Source of the DNA: Chloroflexota bacterium
GTDB taxonomy: Bacteria > Chloroflexota > Anaerolineae > Aggregatilineales > Phototrophicaceae
Assembly (NCBI GenBank): GCA_016223085.1
Contig: JACRPS010000003.1
Coordinates: forward strand, 1,298,274 to 1,362,273
Direction of reading: 5' to 3'
Length of the DNA: 64,000 nt
Below the pieces are notes generated by a model. That model had not been told where the DNA came from. It searched no databases and saw only the letters and a list, made by a program, of their open reading frames with translations. A program made the translations under genes and the position numbers. Below are positions 1-9,095 of the stretch, in pieces (position 1 is the stretch's first letter; each line of letters starts with the position of its first letter).

Positions 1-2
1 TC

Positions 3-266
3 GGCTTGCAGCGCGAGCGCGTGCTGTTCATGCTGCTGCTGGAAAACGGCGTGATGGGGTTGATCGGTGGTTTGATCGGCGTCGGCATCGGTCTGGTGAT
101 GCTGACCGTGCTGGTGGCGACCATCAACGTACCTGGTTCAGCGCTGCCAGTTGGTACGGCGCTGCTGCTGATGCTGCTGTGCGTGGCGGTTGCGCTGCTC
201 GCCGCCATGACAACGGCGTGGGGCGCGTCTGGCGAGAAGCCGCTGAACGTGCTGCGGTACGAGTAG
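3..266 (+). CDS. FtsX-like ABC transporter permease, C-terminal fragment
   Basis: This is the end of a membrane permease whose reading frame is open to the left edge, so the gene is partial. The visible part starts with a charged stretch (LQRERV), followed by three hydrophobic segments, and ends in the basic PLNVLRYE tail typical of the FtsX/MacB permease domain. Such proteins pair with an ATPase to power lipoprotein or peptide export or cell-wall hydrolase control. The partner ATPase must lie outside the window. The family is recognised from the membrane pattern and tail, and the substrate cannot be inferred. Confidence 0.75.
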   Translation, partial: GLQRERVLFMLLLENGVMGLIGGLIGVGIGLVMLTVLVATINVPGSALPVGTALLLMLLCVAVALLAAMTTAWGASGEKPLNVLRYE

Positions 267-294
267 AAATCAGATCAGTTCATTAACAGCAGGC

Positions 295-318
295 AGGAGC
301 ATCGTTCACGATGCTCCT
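295..318. repeat. Short intergenic palindrome between convergent genes
   Basis: An 11-bp perfect inverted repeat (AGGAGCATCGT and its complement, 2-nt loop) sits between the end of the FtsX-like gene and the end of the dehydrogenase gene. A second palindrome, centred on GGGTTTAAACCC, follows at about 340-360. They may act as bidirectional terminators or belong to the dispersed palindrome family of this window. Confidence 0.6.
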
Positions 319-386
319 ATGCCTCCCGTATCTGTATCGCCCCGGGTTTAAACCCAGGGCTGGCCGCCAGCGCCGCCGGACGATAG

Positions 387-1367
387 TCAGAGTACCGGCA
401 GCCGCTGAAGCGAGCTATCCGTCAGCGTGTGAGCAATACCATAAGGCAGGTTATGACGCCGGGCGTATTCCGGCAGGTCGCGCAGGGTCTGGCGAATCAC
501 GTCTGCCGGGATGTTCGTCAGCGGGATGTTACAGTCCAGCAACGCGCGCCGCAGTTCGGTAATGTCCTGCTCCTGCAACGCGGCCACCAGCAGAATCCCT
601 GGCCCAACCAGATCGCCGTGTGGCAGCCCCTTCCCCATCACGTTCTCAACCGAATAGGCGAAGATATGTTCGCTGCCCTCCTCCGGGCGCGAATGGCCGG
701 TCTGATTGCAGAGCTGCACCTCCAGCGCCAGGCAGTCGAGCAGTTGCTTCAACCCTTCCCGGTCGCCGCGTCCGGCGGCTTCGGCGCAGTCCAGTGAGCC
801 GCGCAGGATACCCTGGGCAATCTGGTCAACGTAAGGGATATAGGCCGTCGCCGGGGTAAGCTGGCCGCAGTCGTGGGCAAAGCGCCAGTCCCACAGACCG
901 GTGGCGATGGATAACACATCGCAGATACCGGCAGCACGAATCGACGCCGGGCCAGCCGCGATCACCTCAAAATCCAAGATCAGCCTGTCCGGCGGTTTTG
1001 TCTCGATGTAATACACGCAGCCATCGCGGCGCACGCCTGATGCCCAGGTGAGAAAGGCATCTACCGAGACGGCGGTTGGCACGCAGACGAGGGGCAGATC
1101 GTGTGTCACCGCCAGATACTTGGCCGTGTCTACCGCCAGCCCGCCGCCCACCGCGTAGATCACCTCGCCCCGCAGGTCTGCACCGTGTTGGTCCCAGTAA
1201 TCCCGGCTGGCTTCGCGGGGTTCAAACCGCCAGACGACATTCAGGCGCAGCCGTTCCTTGACCGCCTCCCACGCCGGCCCGCCGTACACCAGCGCCACCG
1301 GGCGTGACTCAGCCACCTCACGCAGCGGCATATAGTCCGTTTTCGGGAGCATCCAGACGTGATCCAT
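387..1367 (-). CDS. Glycerol-1-phosphate dehydrogenase-like (iron-containing alcohol dehydrogenase superfamily)
   Basis: This 326-residue protein has the dehydroquinate-synthase-like fold signature: an NAD-binding loop AVGGGLAVDTAKYLA around residues 90-105, then VCVPTAVSVDAF. Candidate metal ligands are the Asp in AGICDVLS and the His residues in EHIFAYSVE and GLPHGDLVG. The family (AraM/EgsA-like) reduces dihydroxyacetone phosphate or related keto substrates with NAD(P)H. It is the last gene of the minus-strand cluster, 12 bp after the cupin gene. Beside a StsC-like aminotransferase, it could instead act on a keto-sugar or keto-cyclitol. That role is inference, while the superfamily assignment is firm. 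Confidence 0.72.
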   Translation of the reverse strand: MDHVWMLPKTDYMPLREVAESRPVALVYGGPAWEAVKERLRLNVVWRFEPREASRDYWDQHGADLRGEVIYAVGGGLAVDTAKYLAVTHDLPLVCVPTAVSVDAFLTWASGVRRDGCVYYIETKPPDRLILDFEVIAAGPASIRAAGICDVLSIATGLWDWRFAHDCGQLTPATAYIPYVDQIAQGILRGSLDCAEAAGRGDREGLKQLLDCLALEVQLCNQTGHSRPEEGSEHIFAYSVENVMGKGLPHGDLVGPGILLVAALQEQDITELRRALLDCNIPLTNIPADVIRQTLRDLPEYARRHNLPYGIAHTLTDSSLQRLPVL

Positions 1368-1379
1368 ACACCCTCGCGT

Positions 1380-1787
1380 TTATCCGGCCTGCGCCCAGGC
1401 GGGCAGCAGGGCGTCCAGCGCCGCCAGTTCGTCAACCGTAATCGGTCTGATTTCCGTATCGTGCAGGTGAGTATCGCGGTTTTCGACAATCGTGAACATC
1501 ACGTCACGGGTGGCAACCAGGTTGTGCCACACCCCGCGCGGCACGTTGTAGATGGTGCCACGTGTCATCTCCACCGCTGCCAGCGCCTCGCCCTCGCGCC
1601 GGGTGAACAGCACCGCCCGCCCGATCATCAGGATAAAAACTTCGTCACTATGGTTGTGTCGCTCAATCTCGGTCAGGTTGGCGCGGTCGAACAGCGGCTC
1701 CCAGTTCAGCAGCGCCACCTGCCAGCCATCGCTGAAAACCAGCGGCTTATACCCCACACCATCCCAGTTGTAGACTTCAAGGGTCAT
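1380..1787 (-). CDS. Cupin-domain protein
   Basis: This 135-residue single-domain protein has a cupin motif-1-like stretch (ERHNHSDEVFILMIGRAVLF) and a second conserved stretch, GTIYNVPRGVWHNLVA, with a metal-type histidine. It begins directly at the end of the aminotransferase gene, so the two are probably translated from one message. Small cupins in sugar clusters are often isomerases, epimerases or binding proteins. No specific reaction can be read from the sequence. Confidence 0.7.
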   Translation of the reverse strand: MTLEVYNWDGVGYKPLVFSDGWQVALLNWEPLFDRANLTEIERHNHSDEVFILMIGRAVLFTRREGEALAAVEMTRGTIYNVPRGVWHNLVATRDVMFTIVENRDTHLHDTEIRPITVDELAALDALLPAWAQAG

Positions 1788-3017
1788 TTACTGTAATTCC
1801 TTCGCGTGCTGCTGCACCTTGCTGATGGCGGCGGCCACTTCGTACATGTCCTGCTCGTCGCCCAGCAGCGCGTACTGCGGTATCCAGACAGTTTCCCACG
1901 CGGCCTTCATTGTGTTCGGGAACGGCTGGTGCAGAAAGGGATGCTCGGCGGTCGCCTGTTCGCCGCTTAGCCGTTTACGGTACGCGCCGCTGGTGAATAC
2001 GTCCATGTCGTGCAGCGGCGCGTAGCTGGCCTGGGTAGGGATGCCCTCGGCGTTGACCGCTTCGATAAACCGCCCGATTGGCAGGCCGCCGAAAGCGCGC
2101 GCGTCGTAGTGGAAGATGTAACCATAGTGGCCGTTGCGGGTGCAGCGTTTGTCGCGCATCTGGGGCACGATGCCTTCGATTTCCACCAGCAGATCATCCA
2201 GCAGGCGGCCATTCTGGTCGCGCTGCCGCGTCTGCTCGTCCAGCCGCGTAAGCTGGACATTCAGCACCGCGCCCTGCCATTCGCTGAGACGGTAATTGGA
2301 GCCGTAGATGAAGTGACTGTAGAACCACTCGCCCGGCATCCGGCCACAGTCGTGGGTGGAACGCGCCAGCCGTTCAAATTCGGCGTCGTTGGTGATGATA
2401 ATGCCACCTTCGCCGGCAGTCATCGTTTTGCTGGACTGGAAGCTGAACGTCCCGGCAGTGCCAAACGTGCCAATCTTCCGCCCGCGCCACTCGCTGGCGT
2501 GGGCATGGGCGCAGTCCTCCACCAGTGGCAGGCCGTGCTTGCGGCTGATGTCCACCAGCGCGTCCAGGTCCGCCGGGTGGCCGCCCATGTGCACGGCGAT
2601 GATCGCCTTGGTGCGCGGTGTGATCGCCGCTTCGACCGCTGCCGGATCAACACAGTAGGTATGCGGGTCAACATCCACCAGCACCGGCAGCGCGCCGGCA
2701 AACAGCACGGCGCTGGCAGTGGCGATGAAGGTGAAGTCCGGCACAATCACCTCGTCGCCCGGGCCAATGCCCAGCGCGGCCAGCGTGACCTCAATCGCCG
2801 CCGTGCCGTTGGTGACGGCAATGCCATAGGCCGCCCCGTGAAAGCGGGCGAAGGCGCGCTCGAATTCCAGCGTTTGCGTGCCGGGGGTGCGCCACCAGAC
2901 CCGGCTTTCCAGCACGTTTTTGAGCGCCTGTTCTTCCCGTTCGTCATACTGCGGCCAGGGCGGGAACGGCTTTGATTTGCACTTTTCGCCACCCAGCAGA
3001 GCTAATGCAGACATCAT
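1788..3017 (-). CDS. DegT/DnrJ/EryC1/StrS-family PLP aminotransferase
   Basis: This 409-residue protein is a sugar-type PLP-dependent aminotransferase. The N-terminal LALLGGEK and FPPWPQYDEREEQAL segments resemble the StsC/AHBA-synthase branch, which includes scyllo-inosose aminotransferases. TNGTAAIEVTLAALG binds the PLP phosphate, VEDCAHAH carries the cofactor-stacking region, and the Schiff-base lysine is in SFQSSKTMTAGEGG. An AAGGAG ribosome site precedes the ATG. In a catabolic operon it would move the amino group between an amino sugar or aminocyclitol and a keto acid. The exact substrate is unknown. Confidence 0.85.
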   Translation of the reverse strand: MMSALALLGGEKCKSKPFPPWPQYDEREEQALKNVLESRVWWRTPGTQTLEFERAFARFHGAAYGIAVTNGTAAIEVTLAALGIGPGDEVIVPDFTFIATASAVLFAGALPVLVDVDPHTYCVDPAAVEAAITPRTKAIIAVHMGGHPADLDALVDISRKHGLPLVEDCAHAHASEWRGRKIGTFGTAGTFSFQSSKTMTAGEGGIIITNDAEFERLARSTHDCGRMPGEWFYSHFIYGSNYRLSEWQGAVLNVQLTRLDEQTRQRDQNGRLLDDLLVEIEGIVPQMRDKRCTRNGHYGYIFHYDARAFGGLPIGRFIEAVNAEGIPTQASYAPLHDMDVFTSGAYRKRLSGEQATAEHPFLHQPFPNTMKAAWETVWIPQYALLGDEQDMYEVAAAISKVQQHAKELQ

Positions 3018-3047
3018 GACTTTCTCCTTGCTTAAATAACTCTCTAT

Positions 3048-4232
3048 TCAGGACGGGCGGCGGACGACGTAGTAATCCACTGTGTGGTGCAGCACGCTGG
3101 CAATCGTGCCCATCACCACCGCTTTCCGCCCCAGCCGCGACACCGCGAGCTTCGGCGCGACCGGAATCGCCCCGTCGAGGCGGCGCAGCACCGGCTCGAT
3201 AATCAGGTCTGCCGAATTGGCAACTCCGCCCCCCAGGATGATGATCTCCGGGTCGAGCAGCACACTCACGTTGGCAATCGCCATTGCCAGATAATCCAGT
3301 GTTTCCTCCACCACCTCCCGCGCCCAGGCGTCGCCGTCCCGCATCGCGTCAAACACCTGCTCGGCGGACAGGCTGCTGCCATCCGGCTGGCCGTTCCGCG
3401 CCTGCCGCGCCCGTTCGGCGATGCCCGTGCCGGACGCCAGACTCTCAAACGCGCCAAAGCCATCGTAGCGTTTGCCCAGAAACTCCCGCCCCAGCAGGAA
3501 GTAGCCCACTTCGCCGGACGCTTCGTGCGCGCCACGATACAGCGAACCGTCAATCACAATCCCGGCGCCAATGCCTGTGCCGATGGTAATCAGCACCAGG
3601 TTCTGCACCTCGTCGTCCACACCGAACCACAGTTCCCCCAGCACGGCCAGATTCACGTCGTTATCCACGATCACCGGCAGCTTGAAGTCGTCCACCAGCC
3701 TGGCTCTCAAGGGGTAATCGCGCCAGTTGAGGCTGGGTGCCCAGGTGACAATCCCTTCCTGATGCAGCGTCACCCCCGGCGCGCCGACGCCAATGCCCCG
3801 GATGGTGTGCCCATCATCCCGGCAGCTTGCCAGCAGGTCTTCGATCAGCCCGACCAGTTGCCGGTAGCTGGCGTCGCCGGTTGTTTCGTGCTGCTCCACT
3901 GCCACTTCGTGCAGGATGTGGCCGCTTAAATCCGCGACTGCGCCAAACAGCTTCGTGCCGCCCAGGTCAATGCCGATCACAACATTGGCGGCGCTGTTAA
4001 AACTCAGCAGCGAGCGCGGGCGACCACCGCTGAATTCGGTGTCCGGGTGTGGCAGCACCAGCTCCTGTTCGATCAGTTCATCCACAATCCGCATCACCGT
4101 CGGCAGGCTTACGTCCAGCCGGTCGGCGATCTCGGTGCGGGAGATCGGCGCTTCGCGGCGGATCAGGTCCAGCACGGCAGAACGGTTAATCCGCCGCATG
4201 TCGGAGGCAGTGATGGTGTAAGGATACGGCAA
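3048..4232 (-). CDS. ROK-family transcriptional regulator
   Basis: This 394-residue protein has an N-terminal winged helix (residues about 12-70, ISRTEIADRLDVSLPTVMRIVDEL), then a ROK sugar-kinase-like domain starting at GIDLGGTKLFGAVADL. The kinase-like core keeps VGAPG and the sugar-binding IVDNDVNLAVLGE segment. The usual cysteine-rich zinc motif after the catalytic region is missing: the equivalent stretch, EASGEVGYFLLGREFLGKRYDG, has no Cys. A TTG start is favoured because GGAGGG lies 8 nt upstream. It is the probable regulator of the surrounding amino-sugar-type cluster. Confidence 0.85.
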   Translation of the reverse strand: MPYPYTITASDMRRINRSAVLDLIRREAPISRTEIADRLDVSLPTVMRIVDELIEQELVLPHPDTEFSGGRPRSLLSFNSAANVVIGIDLGGTKLFGAVADLSGHILHEVAVEQHETTGDASYRQLVGLIEDLLASCRDDGHTIRGIGVGAPGVTLHQEGIVTWAPSLNWRDYPLRARLVDDFKLPVIVDNDVNLAVLGELWFGVDDEVQNLVLITIGTGIGAGIVIDGSLYRGAHEASGEVGYFLLGREFLGKRYDGFGAFESLASGTGIAERARQARNGQPDGSSLSAEQVFDAMRDGDAWAREVVEETLDYLAMAIANVSVLLDPEIIILGGGVANSADLIIEPVLRRLDGAIPVAPKLAVSRLGRKAVVMGTIASVLHHTVDYYVVRRPS

Positions 4233-4268
4233 AACGTTAACCCTCCGCCCTTCATCCCAGTATCAGGC

Positions 4269-5798
4269 TTAACTCTGGTTCTCGTGCAAAAACTCATCCC
4301 GCATCACCCGCTTGAGCGTTTTCCCGGCGGCGCTGCGCGGGAACGTGTCGCGGATGATGACCTCGCTCACCCGCTGGTAAACGGCATGGACGCGCTGGTT
4401 CAGCCAGTCGCGGATGGCTGCTGGCGGCGTATCACAGCCGGGACGGAGCACCACCGCTGCGACCGGCGTTTCGCCCCACTTCTTATCCGGCACGCCAAAC
4501 ACCGCTGCTTCCACCACGTCAGGATGCTGAACAAGGATTTCCTCGATGTCGCGCGGGTAGACGTTGATGCCGCCGGAGATAATCATATCCTTCTTGCGGT
4601 CCACCAGATACAGATAACCATCTTCATCCAGATAACCGAGGTCGCCGGTGTACAGCCAACCATCTCGTAACACGGCGGCGGTCAGGTCAGGCCGCTTGTA
4701 GTAGCCGGTCATGATCTTCGGCCCGCGCCCGGCAATTTCGCCCACCTGTCCCGGCGGCAGTTCGCGCCCGTCGGCGTCCACGATTTTAATCTGGTAAAAC
4801 GGTGGCGGCGCGCCCACCGACCCCGGTTTGGCCGCGTACATGGTTTTATCGAGAATGGTTGAGAAGCCTTCCGTCAGGCCGTAAAGCTCATAAAACACGC
4901 CGGGCAGCGCGTCATTCAGGCGCTGTTTGTGTTCCAGGTGCAGCGGCGCGCCCACCGTACAGATCATCTCCAGTGACCGCAGCCGGGCCGGGTCAAAGCT
5001 GGGCGAGTGCAGCAGCGCAACAATCTGCGACGGCACCATAACGATGTGTGTCACCTTTTCGTCGGCGATGGTCTGCACGACCCGTTCCACGTCAAAGTGA
5101 GGATGCAGGATGTACGTCGCACCCTGGAAAAAGGCTGGCATCAACGACAGGAACGAGCCGTTAAAGGCAATCGAACCGGCGTGCAGGATGATGCTTTCCG
5201 GCATGATACGAAAGGCGGTGGCAAACGTCAGGCAGTACATGGCACGCACGAAATGCGTGTGCATGATGCCTTTCGGCAGTCCGGTCGTGCCACTGCTGTA
5301 AATGATGTTGTACAGGTCGTCGGCAGTCAGGTCGGCGTCGGGCGGTTCGTCCGGGCTGGCGGCGCTCACCAGATCGGCATAAGTGCGCCAGCCGCCTGTC
5401 CCCGAGGACAGCGTAATCATCCGGTCGCGCGCGATCGCGGGCAGGCCGGCGCGCAGCGACTCCAGCAACGTCAGCACGTCGTCCTCGGCGAACACGGCGA
5501 CTGTATCGGAGTCCTGCAGCAGCGTGACCAGCGCCGGCGCGCGTAGCAGCGTGCTAAGCGGCACAACTACCACGCCGATTTTGGCCGCCGCCCAGTAGAT
5601 GTCCAGCACTTCCAGCCGGTTTGGCACAATCGTAGCGATTTTGTCACCCTTGCGGATGCCCAGACCGAGCAGCGCGTTGGCAAGCCGGTTCAGCCGCGTG
5701 TTGAACTGGCGGTAGGTCAGCCGGTGCTCCTCGAACACCACTGCTACGTGATCGGGGCGGTAGCGCGCGTGGCGGGTGATGATATCACCGATGTGCAT
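4269..5798 (-). CDS. Acyl-CoA ligase (AMP-binding, ANL superfamily)
   Basis: This 509-residue enzyme activates a carboxylic acid as an acyl-adenylate and then a CoA thioester. The phosphate-binding motif [11 protein letters not shown], the A5-type YELYGLTEG, the [27 protein letters not shown] hinge region and the C-terminal [15 protein letters not shown] lysine are all present. The length is normal for medium- or long-chain acyl-CoA synthetases. It starts 3 bp after the ceramidase-like gene, so coupled expression is likely. In this setting it may recover fatty acids released by that amidase, which is inference. Confidence 0.85.
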   Translation of the reverse strand: MHIGDIITRHARYRPDHVAVVFEEHRLTYRQFNTRLNRLANALLGLGIRKGDKIATIVPNRLEVLDIYWAAAKIGVVVVPLSTLLRAPALVTLLQDSDTVAVFAEDDVLTLLESLRAGLPAIARDRMITLSSGTGGWRTYADLVSAASPDEPPDADLTADDLYNIIYSSGTTGLPKGIMHTHFVRAMYCLTFATAFRIMPESIILHAGSIAFNGSFLSLMPAFFQGATYILHPHFDVERVVQTIADEKVTHIVMVPSQIVALLHSPSFDPARLRSLEMICTVGAPLHLEHKQRLNDALPGVFYELYGLTEGFSTILDKTMYAAKPGSVGAPPPFYQIKIVDADGRELPPGQVGEIAGRGPKIMTGYYKRPDLTAAVLRDGWLYTGDLGYLDEDGYLYLVDRKKDMIISGGINVYPRDIEEILVQHPDVVEAAVFGVPDKKWGETPVAAVVLRPGCDTPPAAIRDWLNQRVHAVYQRVSEVIIRDTFPRSAAGKTLKRVMRDEFLHENQS

Positions 5799-5801
5799 CG
5801 C

Positions 5802-7103
5802 TCACGCTCCGTTGTCAGGCTGCCGGGGCGCGTGCTGCCGCAACATCGGCAAAATCGCGTCGTGGATGCGGTCCTGCAGGTGGCGGCTAAGGCCAACCCG
5901 CTTCGCCCAGGCAACCTCGTAACCGCCTTCGGCAAAAGCGTTGCCGGGTGGCAGATAAGCGTAACTGCCGTTGGCGTAGCTGACCAGCCAGGGAAAAGCG
6001 TAACCCATCTGCTGCGCCAGCTTGCGGAATTCGACCGCTGTTTCGCTGAACACTTCACCCGGCTGCGTCACCCAGACTGCCGGACCGAGGCCCAGCAGCA
6101 TGATTTGCAGCGGGATATAACCCTCGTGGATTTCCGGCACGTAGCGGCGGTATTCCGGCGACAGCCCTTCGCCACGCGGCTCGTCGGGATCGGCAGCGCC
6201 GTTGACGATCATCTGCTCCGTCCACATCGGCAGCGCATCCGTCATCTGGATGGCGCGCCACACGCGCAGAACTTCGGCGTTGTACGCCCGCGCCAGCGTT
6301 TCACACTCCAGGAACGTGCCGCCGCCCCGGTCTTCGATATTCCACGTCGCCGGGTCGCCCTTACGGTAGTCGCCGTAATAGCTGGTCAGGTCGCCAATTG
6401 TGCCCACCGGATGCCCGGCGGCCAGCCGCTGGCGCACCGTTTCCGTCAGCGGGTTCACGTCGCCCGCGCCGCCCTGAGTGTACAGCGCCATACAGCCTAA
6501 CTCGGCTTCTAGCAGGCGGCTGGAATACCCCGGCCAGTCGCCAGAGATCCAATAATTATCGTAGCCCAGCACGACGGCATGGCAGGCGAAATTGCTGACG
6601 ACGGCCAGCGGCCTGCCGTCGGCGCTGTCCACCCGCATGACACCAACCGATGGGTCAGCCGGGCGGTTGAGCCAGCGCCGGTTAATGTTGTAACCGAACA
6701 ATTGGCCGAAGCCGAACCCCACGCGCGCGGGCTGGCGCGCCTCGTAAGCCTGCACAATCGCATCCGCGATGCAATCGGTCAGGGGGCTGTCCCAATCCTG
6801 CGGGTTATGTGGCGCGGCCCCGGCGTGGGTGTGGGTGCAGCAGACCAGAATTTGCGCTTCGGGAATGCCACAGCGGCGCGCGGCTTTCGCCCGTACCTCG
6901 TTGGCGATGCTCGTCCACAGCCACAGCAGTTCGACGCTGCACAGGGCCACCGTTATCCCGCCACTGGTCAGCACCAGCGCCCGCGCTTGCAGGTCATCGT
7001 GCACACCTTTCGAGCCTTCCGGGCGGTTGAAATAACCGACCAGATGCGCCCCCACGCGCGGCGTGACGGTCGTTTTGCCAACCCCGGCCAGTAGTTCTGC
7101 CAT
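5802..7103 (-). CDS. Neutral/alkaline ceramidase-like hydrolase
   Basis: This 433-residue protein carries the N-terminal catalytic domain of the neutral ceramidase family: GVGKTTVTP near the start, an HDDLQARALVL segment, and the metal-binding CCTHTHAGAAPHNPQ motif (around residues 87-101). A later GGAGDVNPLTE resembles the family's active-site loop. Members hydrolyse N-acyl amide bonds of sphingosines, and many bacterial homologues have unknown substrates. No signal peptide is visible, so it probably acts in the cytoplasm on imported substrate. Its neighbours are an acyl-CoA ligase and sugar permeases. Confidence 0.75.
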   Translation of the reverse strand: MAELLAGVGKTTVTPRVGAHLVGYFNRPEGSKGVHDDLQARALVLTSGGITVALCSVELLWLWTSIANEVRAKAARRCGIPEAQILVCCTHTHAGAAPHNPQDWDSPLTDCIADAIVQAYEARQPARVGFGFGQLFGYNINRRWLNRPADPSVGVMRVDSADGRPLAVVSNFACHAVVLGYDNYWISGDWPGYSSRLLEAELGCMALYTQGGAGDVNPLTETVRQRLAAGHPVGTIGDLTSYYGDYRKGDPATWNIEDRGGGTFLECETLARAYNAEVLRVWRAIQMTDALPMWTEQMIVNGAADPDEPRGEGLSPEYRRYVPEIHEGYIPLQIMLLGLGPAVWVTQPGEVFSETAVEFRKLAQQMGYAFPWLVSYANGSYAYLPPGNAFAEGGYEVAWAKRVGLSRHLQDRIHDAILPMLRQHAPRQPDNGA

Positions 7104-7109
7104 CGTTCG

Positions 7110-8012
7110 TCACCCTTTTAACCCTGACAGGGCGATACCGCGAATGAAATACTTTTGCAGCACGAAGAATACCAGAATCATCGGAATCGCCACCAGCGTT
7201 GAAGCGGCCATCATCAGGTGATACTGTGTGCCGTGCACCGTCTGGAAGGTCGTCAGGCCAACGGCAACGGTGCGATAATCGTCGTTGGTCGTGGTCAGCA
7301 CCAGCGGCCAGAGCAGGCTGTTCCAGGTGTCGAGGAAGATAAACACCGCCAGCGCGGCCAGCGGCCCTTTCGACAGCGGCAGCACAATACGCAGATACGT
7401 GCCGATCTCGCTGGCGCCGTCAATCCGCGCCGCGTCAAACAGTTCGTCCGGCAGCGTCTGGATGAACTGGCGCATCAGAAAGATGCCAAAGGCGCTCATC
7501 ATGCCGGGGATAATCAGCGCATTGTACACGCTCGCGCCCTTGAGCCAGCCCAGGTCGCGCATCAGGATAAACAGCGGCACGATCACGACGTGGAACGGAA
7601 TCATCATCGTCGCCAGAATCAGCAGGAACAGGACGTTCCGCCCCGGAAAGCGGTACTTGGCGAAGCCGTAGCCAACCAGGCTGCAAAAGAACAGATTCAG
7701 CAGCGTGGTCGCCACGCTGGTGTAAATGCTGTTGAAGAAATACCGCGCGAACTGCGCTCGATTCCACGCTTCAACATAGTTCTGCCAGCGGAACTCGTAG
7801 GGTATCCACTCAATCGGCACACTGAACAGGCGGTTGGGCGCTTTGAGCGAACTGCTCACCATCCAGATCAGCGGGACGCAAATAATCAGTGCGCCGATCA
7901 TCATCACGGCGTGAAAGCCCAGCGCGCTTAGAATTCGCTGGCGGCGGGAAGCGCCCGTAACGACACGACCGCGACCGACGGTGTAACTGCCCAGTTCCTG
8001 TGTAGTATCCAT
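7110..8012 (-). CDS. Carbohydrate ABC transporter permease (MalG type)
   Basis: This 300-residue inner-membrane permease has six predicted hydrophobic segments. The ATPase-docking EAA-like loop is DGASEIGTYLRIVLPLSKGPLAALAVF (about residues 197-223), and the C-terminal IRGIALSGLKG is typical of MalG/UgpE proteins. Its ATG overlaps the stop codon of the upstream permease (TGATG), implying translational coupling. It forms the channel with the next gene. No cognate ATPase is present in the window, so a shared MsmK/UgpC-type ATPase encoded elsewhere is expected. Confidence 0.9.
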   Translation of the reverse strand: MDTTQELGSYTVGRGRVVTGASRRQRILSALGFHAVMMIGALIICVPLIWMVSSSLKAPNRLFSVPIEWIPYEFRWQNYVEAWNRAQFARYFFNSIYTSVATTLLNLFFCSLVGYGFAKYRFPGRNVLFLLILATMMIPFHVVIVPLFILMRDLGWLKGASVYNALIIPGMMSAFGIFLMRQFIQTLPDELFDAARIDGASEIGTYLRIVLPLSKGPLAALAVFIFLDTWNSLLWPLVLTTTNDDYRTVAVGLTTFQTVHGTQYHLMMAASTLVAIPMILVFFVLQKYFIRGIALSGLKG

Positions 8013-8932
8013 CAGGTATCGTACCTCTGCCGCAGCAGATACAGTTGGATGAAGGTGAGGACGATGAGCATGGCAAACAACACCATCGAAATCGCCGCCG
8101 CGCGCCCCATGTTCAGGTTCGGGAAGGCTTCCTCGTAGATCAGGTAGCCAAGCGTGGTCGTCGCGTCATTCGGGCCGCCGCGTGTGATTAAAAACTGGTA
8201 GACAAAACTCTGGAAGCCGTTGAGCAGCGTAATCACCACTACAAACACGGTTGTGGGGCGCAGCAGCGGCATGGTCACAAAGCGGAACACCTGCCAGCGG
8301 TTCGCGCCGTCCACTTTGGCGGCGTCGTAGTACTCGCCGGGGATGTTCTGCAGGCCGGTGATAAAAATAATCATGTAGTAACCAAACACGCGCCAGATCG
8401 CCACGATGATGAGCGCGATGGGCGCGATGTTCGAGTCGGTCAGCCAGGGGATTTTGACTCCGCCGGTCAACGGTGCGACCGCTGCGTTCATGATGCCCTG
8501 TGGGTGGTAGATCAGCCGCCAGACAATCGAAATGACCGTTTCGGACAGCACAATCGGCACAAAATACAGCGTGCGGTACACGCCCCGACCGCGAAAATCC
8601 TGGGTGAAGATCAGCGCCAGCGCCAGCGCCAGAATCCACATCGGGATGGCGTAGCCGCCGACAAACTCAAACGTGTTCACCAGCGCCTTGTAAAAGCGCG
8701 AGCCTTCCTGAAAGATGAACTGGTAGTTCCCCAGGCCGATATAGCGGGGCGGACTGAGCAGGTTGTAGTCGGTCAGGCTCAACTGCGCGGCGCGCAGCAC
8801 CGGGTAGTAGGCGAAGATGATAAAAAACAGCACGCCCGGCAGCACAAATGCCAGTCCCCACAGGCTGTGTTTGTGGTAGATATTAAAGGTGTCCCACCAG
8901 CGACTCCACCGGCGTCGTAATTGCATGGTCAT
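8012..8932 (-). CDS. Carbohydrate ABC transporter permease (MalF/UgpA type)
   Basis: This 306-residue membrane protein has an N-terminal hydrophobic segment (LAFVLPGVLFFIIFAYYPVL), further membrane spans, and the EAA loop AAKVDGANRWQVFRFVTMPLLRPTT. It is the partner of the MalG-type permease, with which it overlaps by one base. The nearest upstream genes are the two sugar-binding proteins, separated by a 160-bp gap that carries an inserted 87-bp repeat. Confidence 0.9.
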   Translation of the reverse strand: MTMQLRRRWSRWWDTFNIYHKHSLWGLAFVLPGVLFFIIFAYYPVLRAAQLSLTDYNLLSPPRYIGLGNYQFIFQEGSRFYKALVNTFEFVGGYAIPMWILALALALIFTQDFRGRGVYRTLYFVPIVLSETVISIVWRLIYHPQGIMNAAVAPLTGGVKIPWLTDSNIAPIALIIVAIWRVFGYYMIIFITGLQNIPGEYYDAAKVDGANRWQVFRFVTMPLLRPTTVFVVVITLLNGFQSFVYQFLITRGGPNDATTTLGYLIYEEAFPNLNMGRAAAISMVLFAMLIVLTFIQLYLLRQRYDT

Positions 8933-8960
8933 CGTGTCTGCCGTTTTATCTGTTTTGATG

Positions 8961-8986
8961 GTCGGGGCGCATATTGGCGCCCCGAC
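8961..8986. repeat. Perfect 10-bp palindrome
   Basis: GTCGGGGCGC and its exact complement are separated by 6 nt in the gap between the binding-protein and permease genes, immediately before the 87-bp repeat. It could be an intercistronic hairpin or a truncated member of the dispersed palindromes. Confidence 0.6.
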
Positions 8987-9008
8987 GCCGTACAGTGGTT
9001 GTGCCGGG

Positions 9009-9095
9009 CTTAGTGTCTATCCATAAACCCTTCGTAGGGGCACGGCATGCCGTGCCCCTACCGACAAATAAAAGAGGTTTACGGATAGGTTCTTA
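9009..9095. mobile_element. 87-bp MITE-like palindromic repeat, copy 1
   Basis: This 87-bp unit occurs again at 29044-29130 with one difference (G to A in the left arm of the central hairpin). The outer arms CTATCCATAAACC (9017-9029) and GGTTTACGGATAG (9076-9088) are inverted with one mismatch. The centre is a perfect GGGGCACGGCA/TGCCGTGCCCC palindrome. It carries no coding capacity. It lies inside an operon between the binding-protein gene and the permeases. Confidence 0.8.

Noticed and set aside
2010-2975. Plus-strand frame of 321 codons opposite the DegT aminotransferase
   Set aside because: Antisense shadow rich in Arg/His, with no recognisable family.
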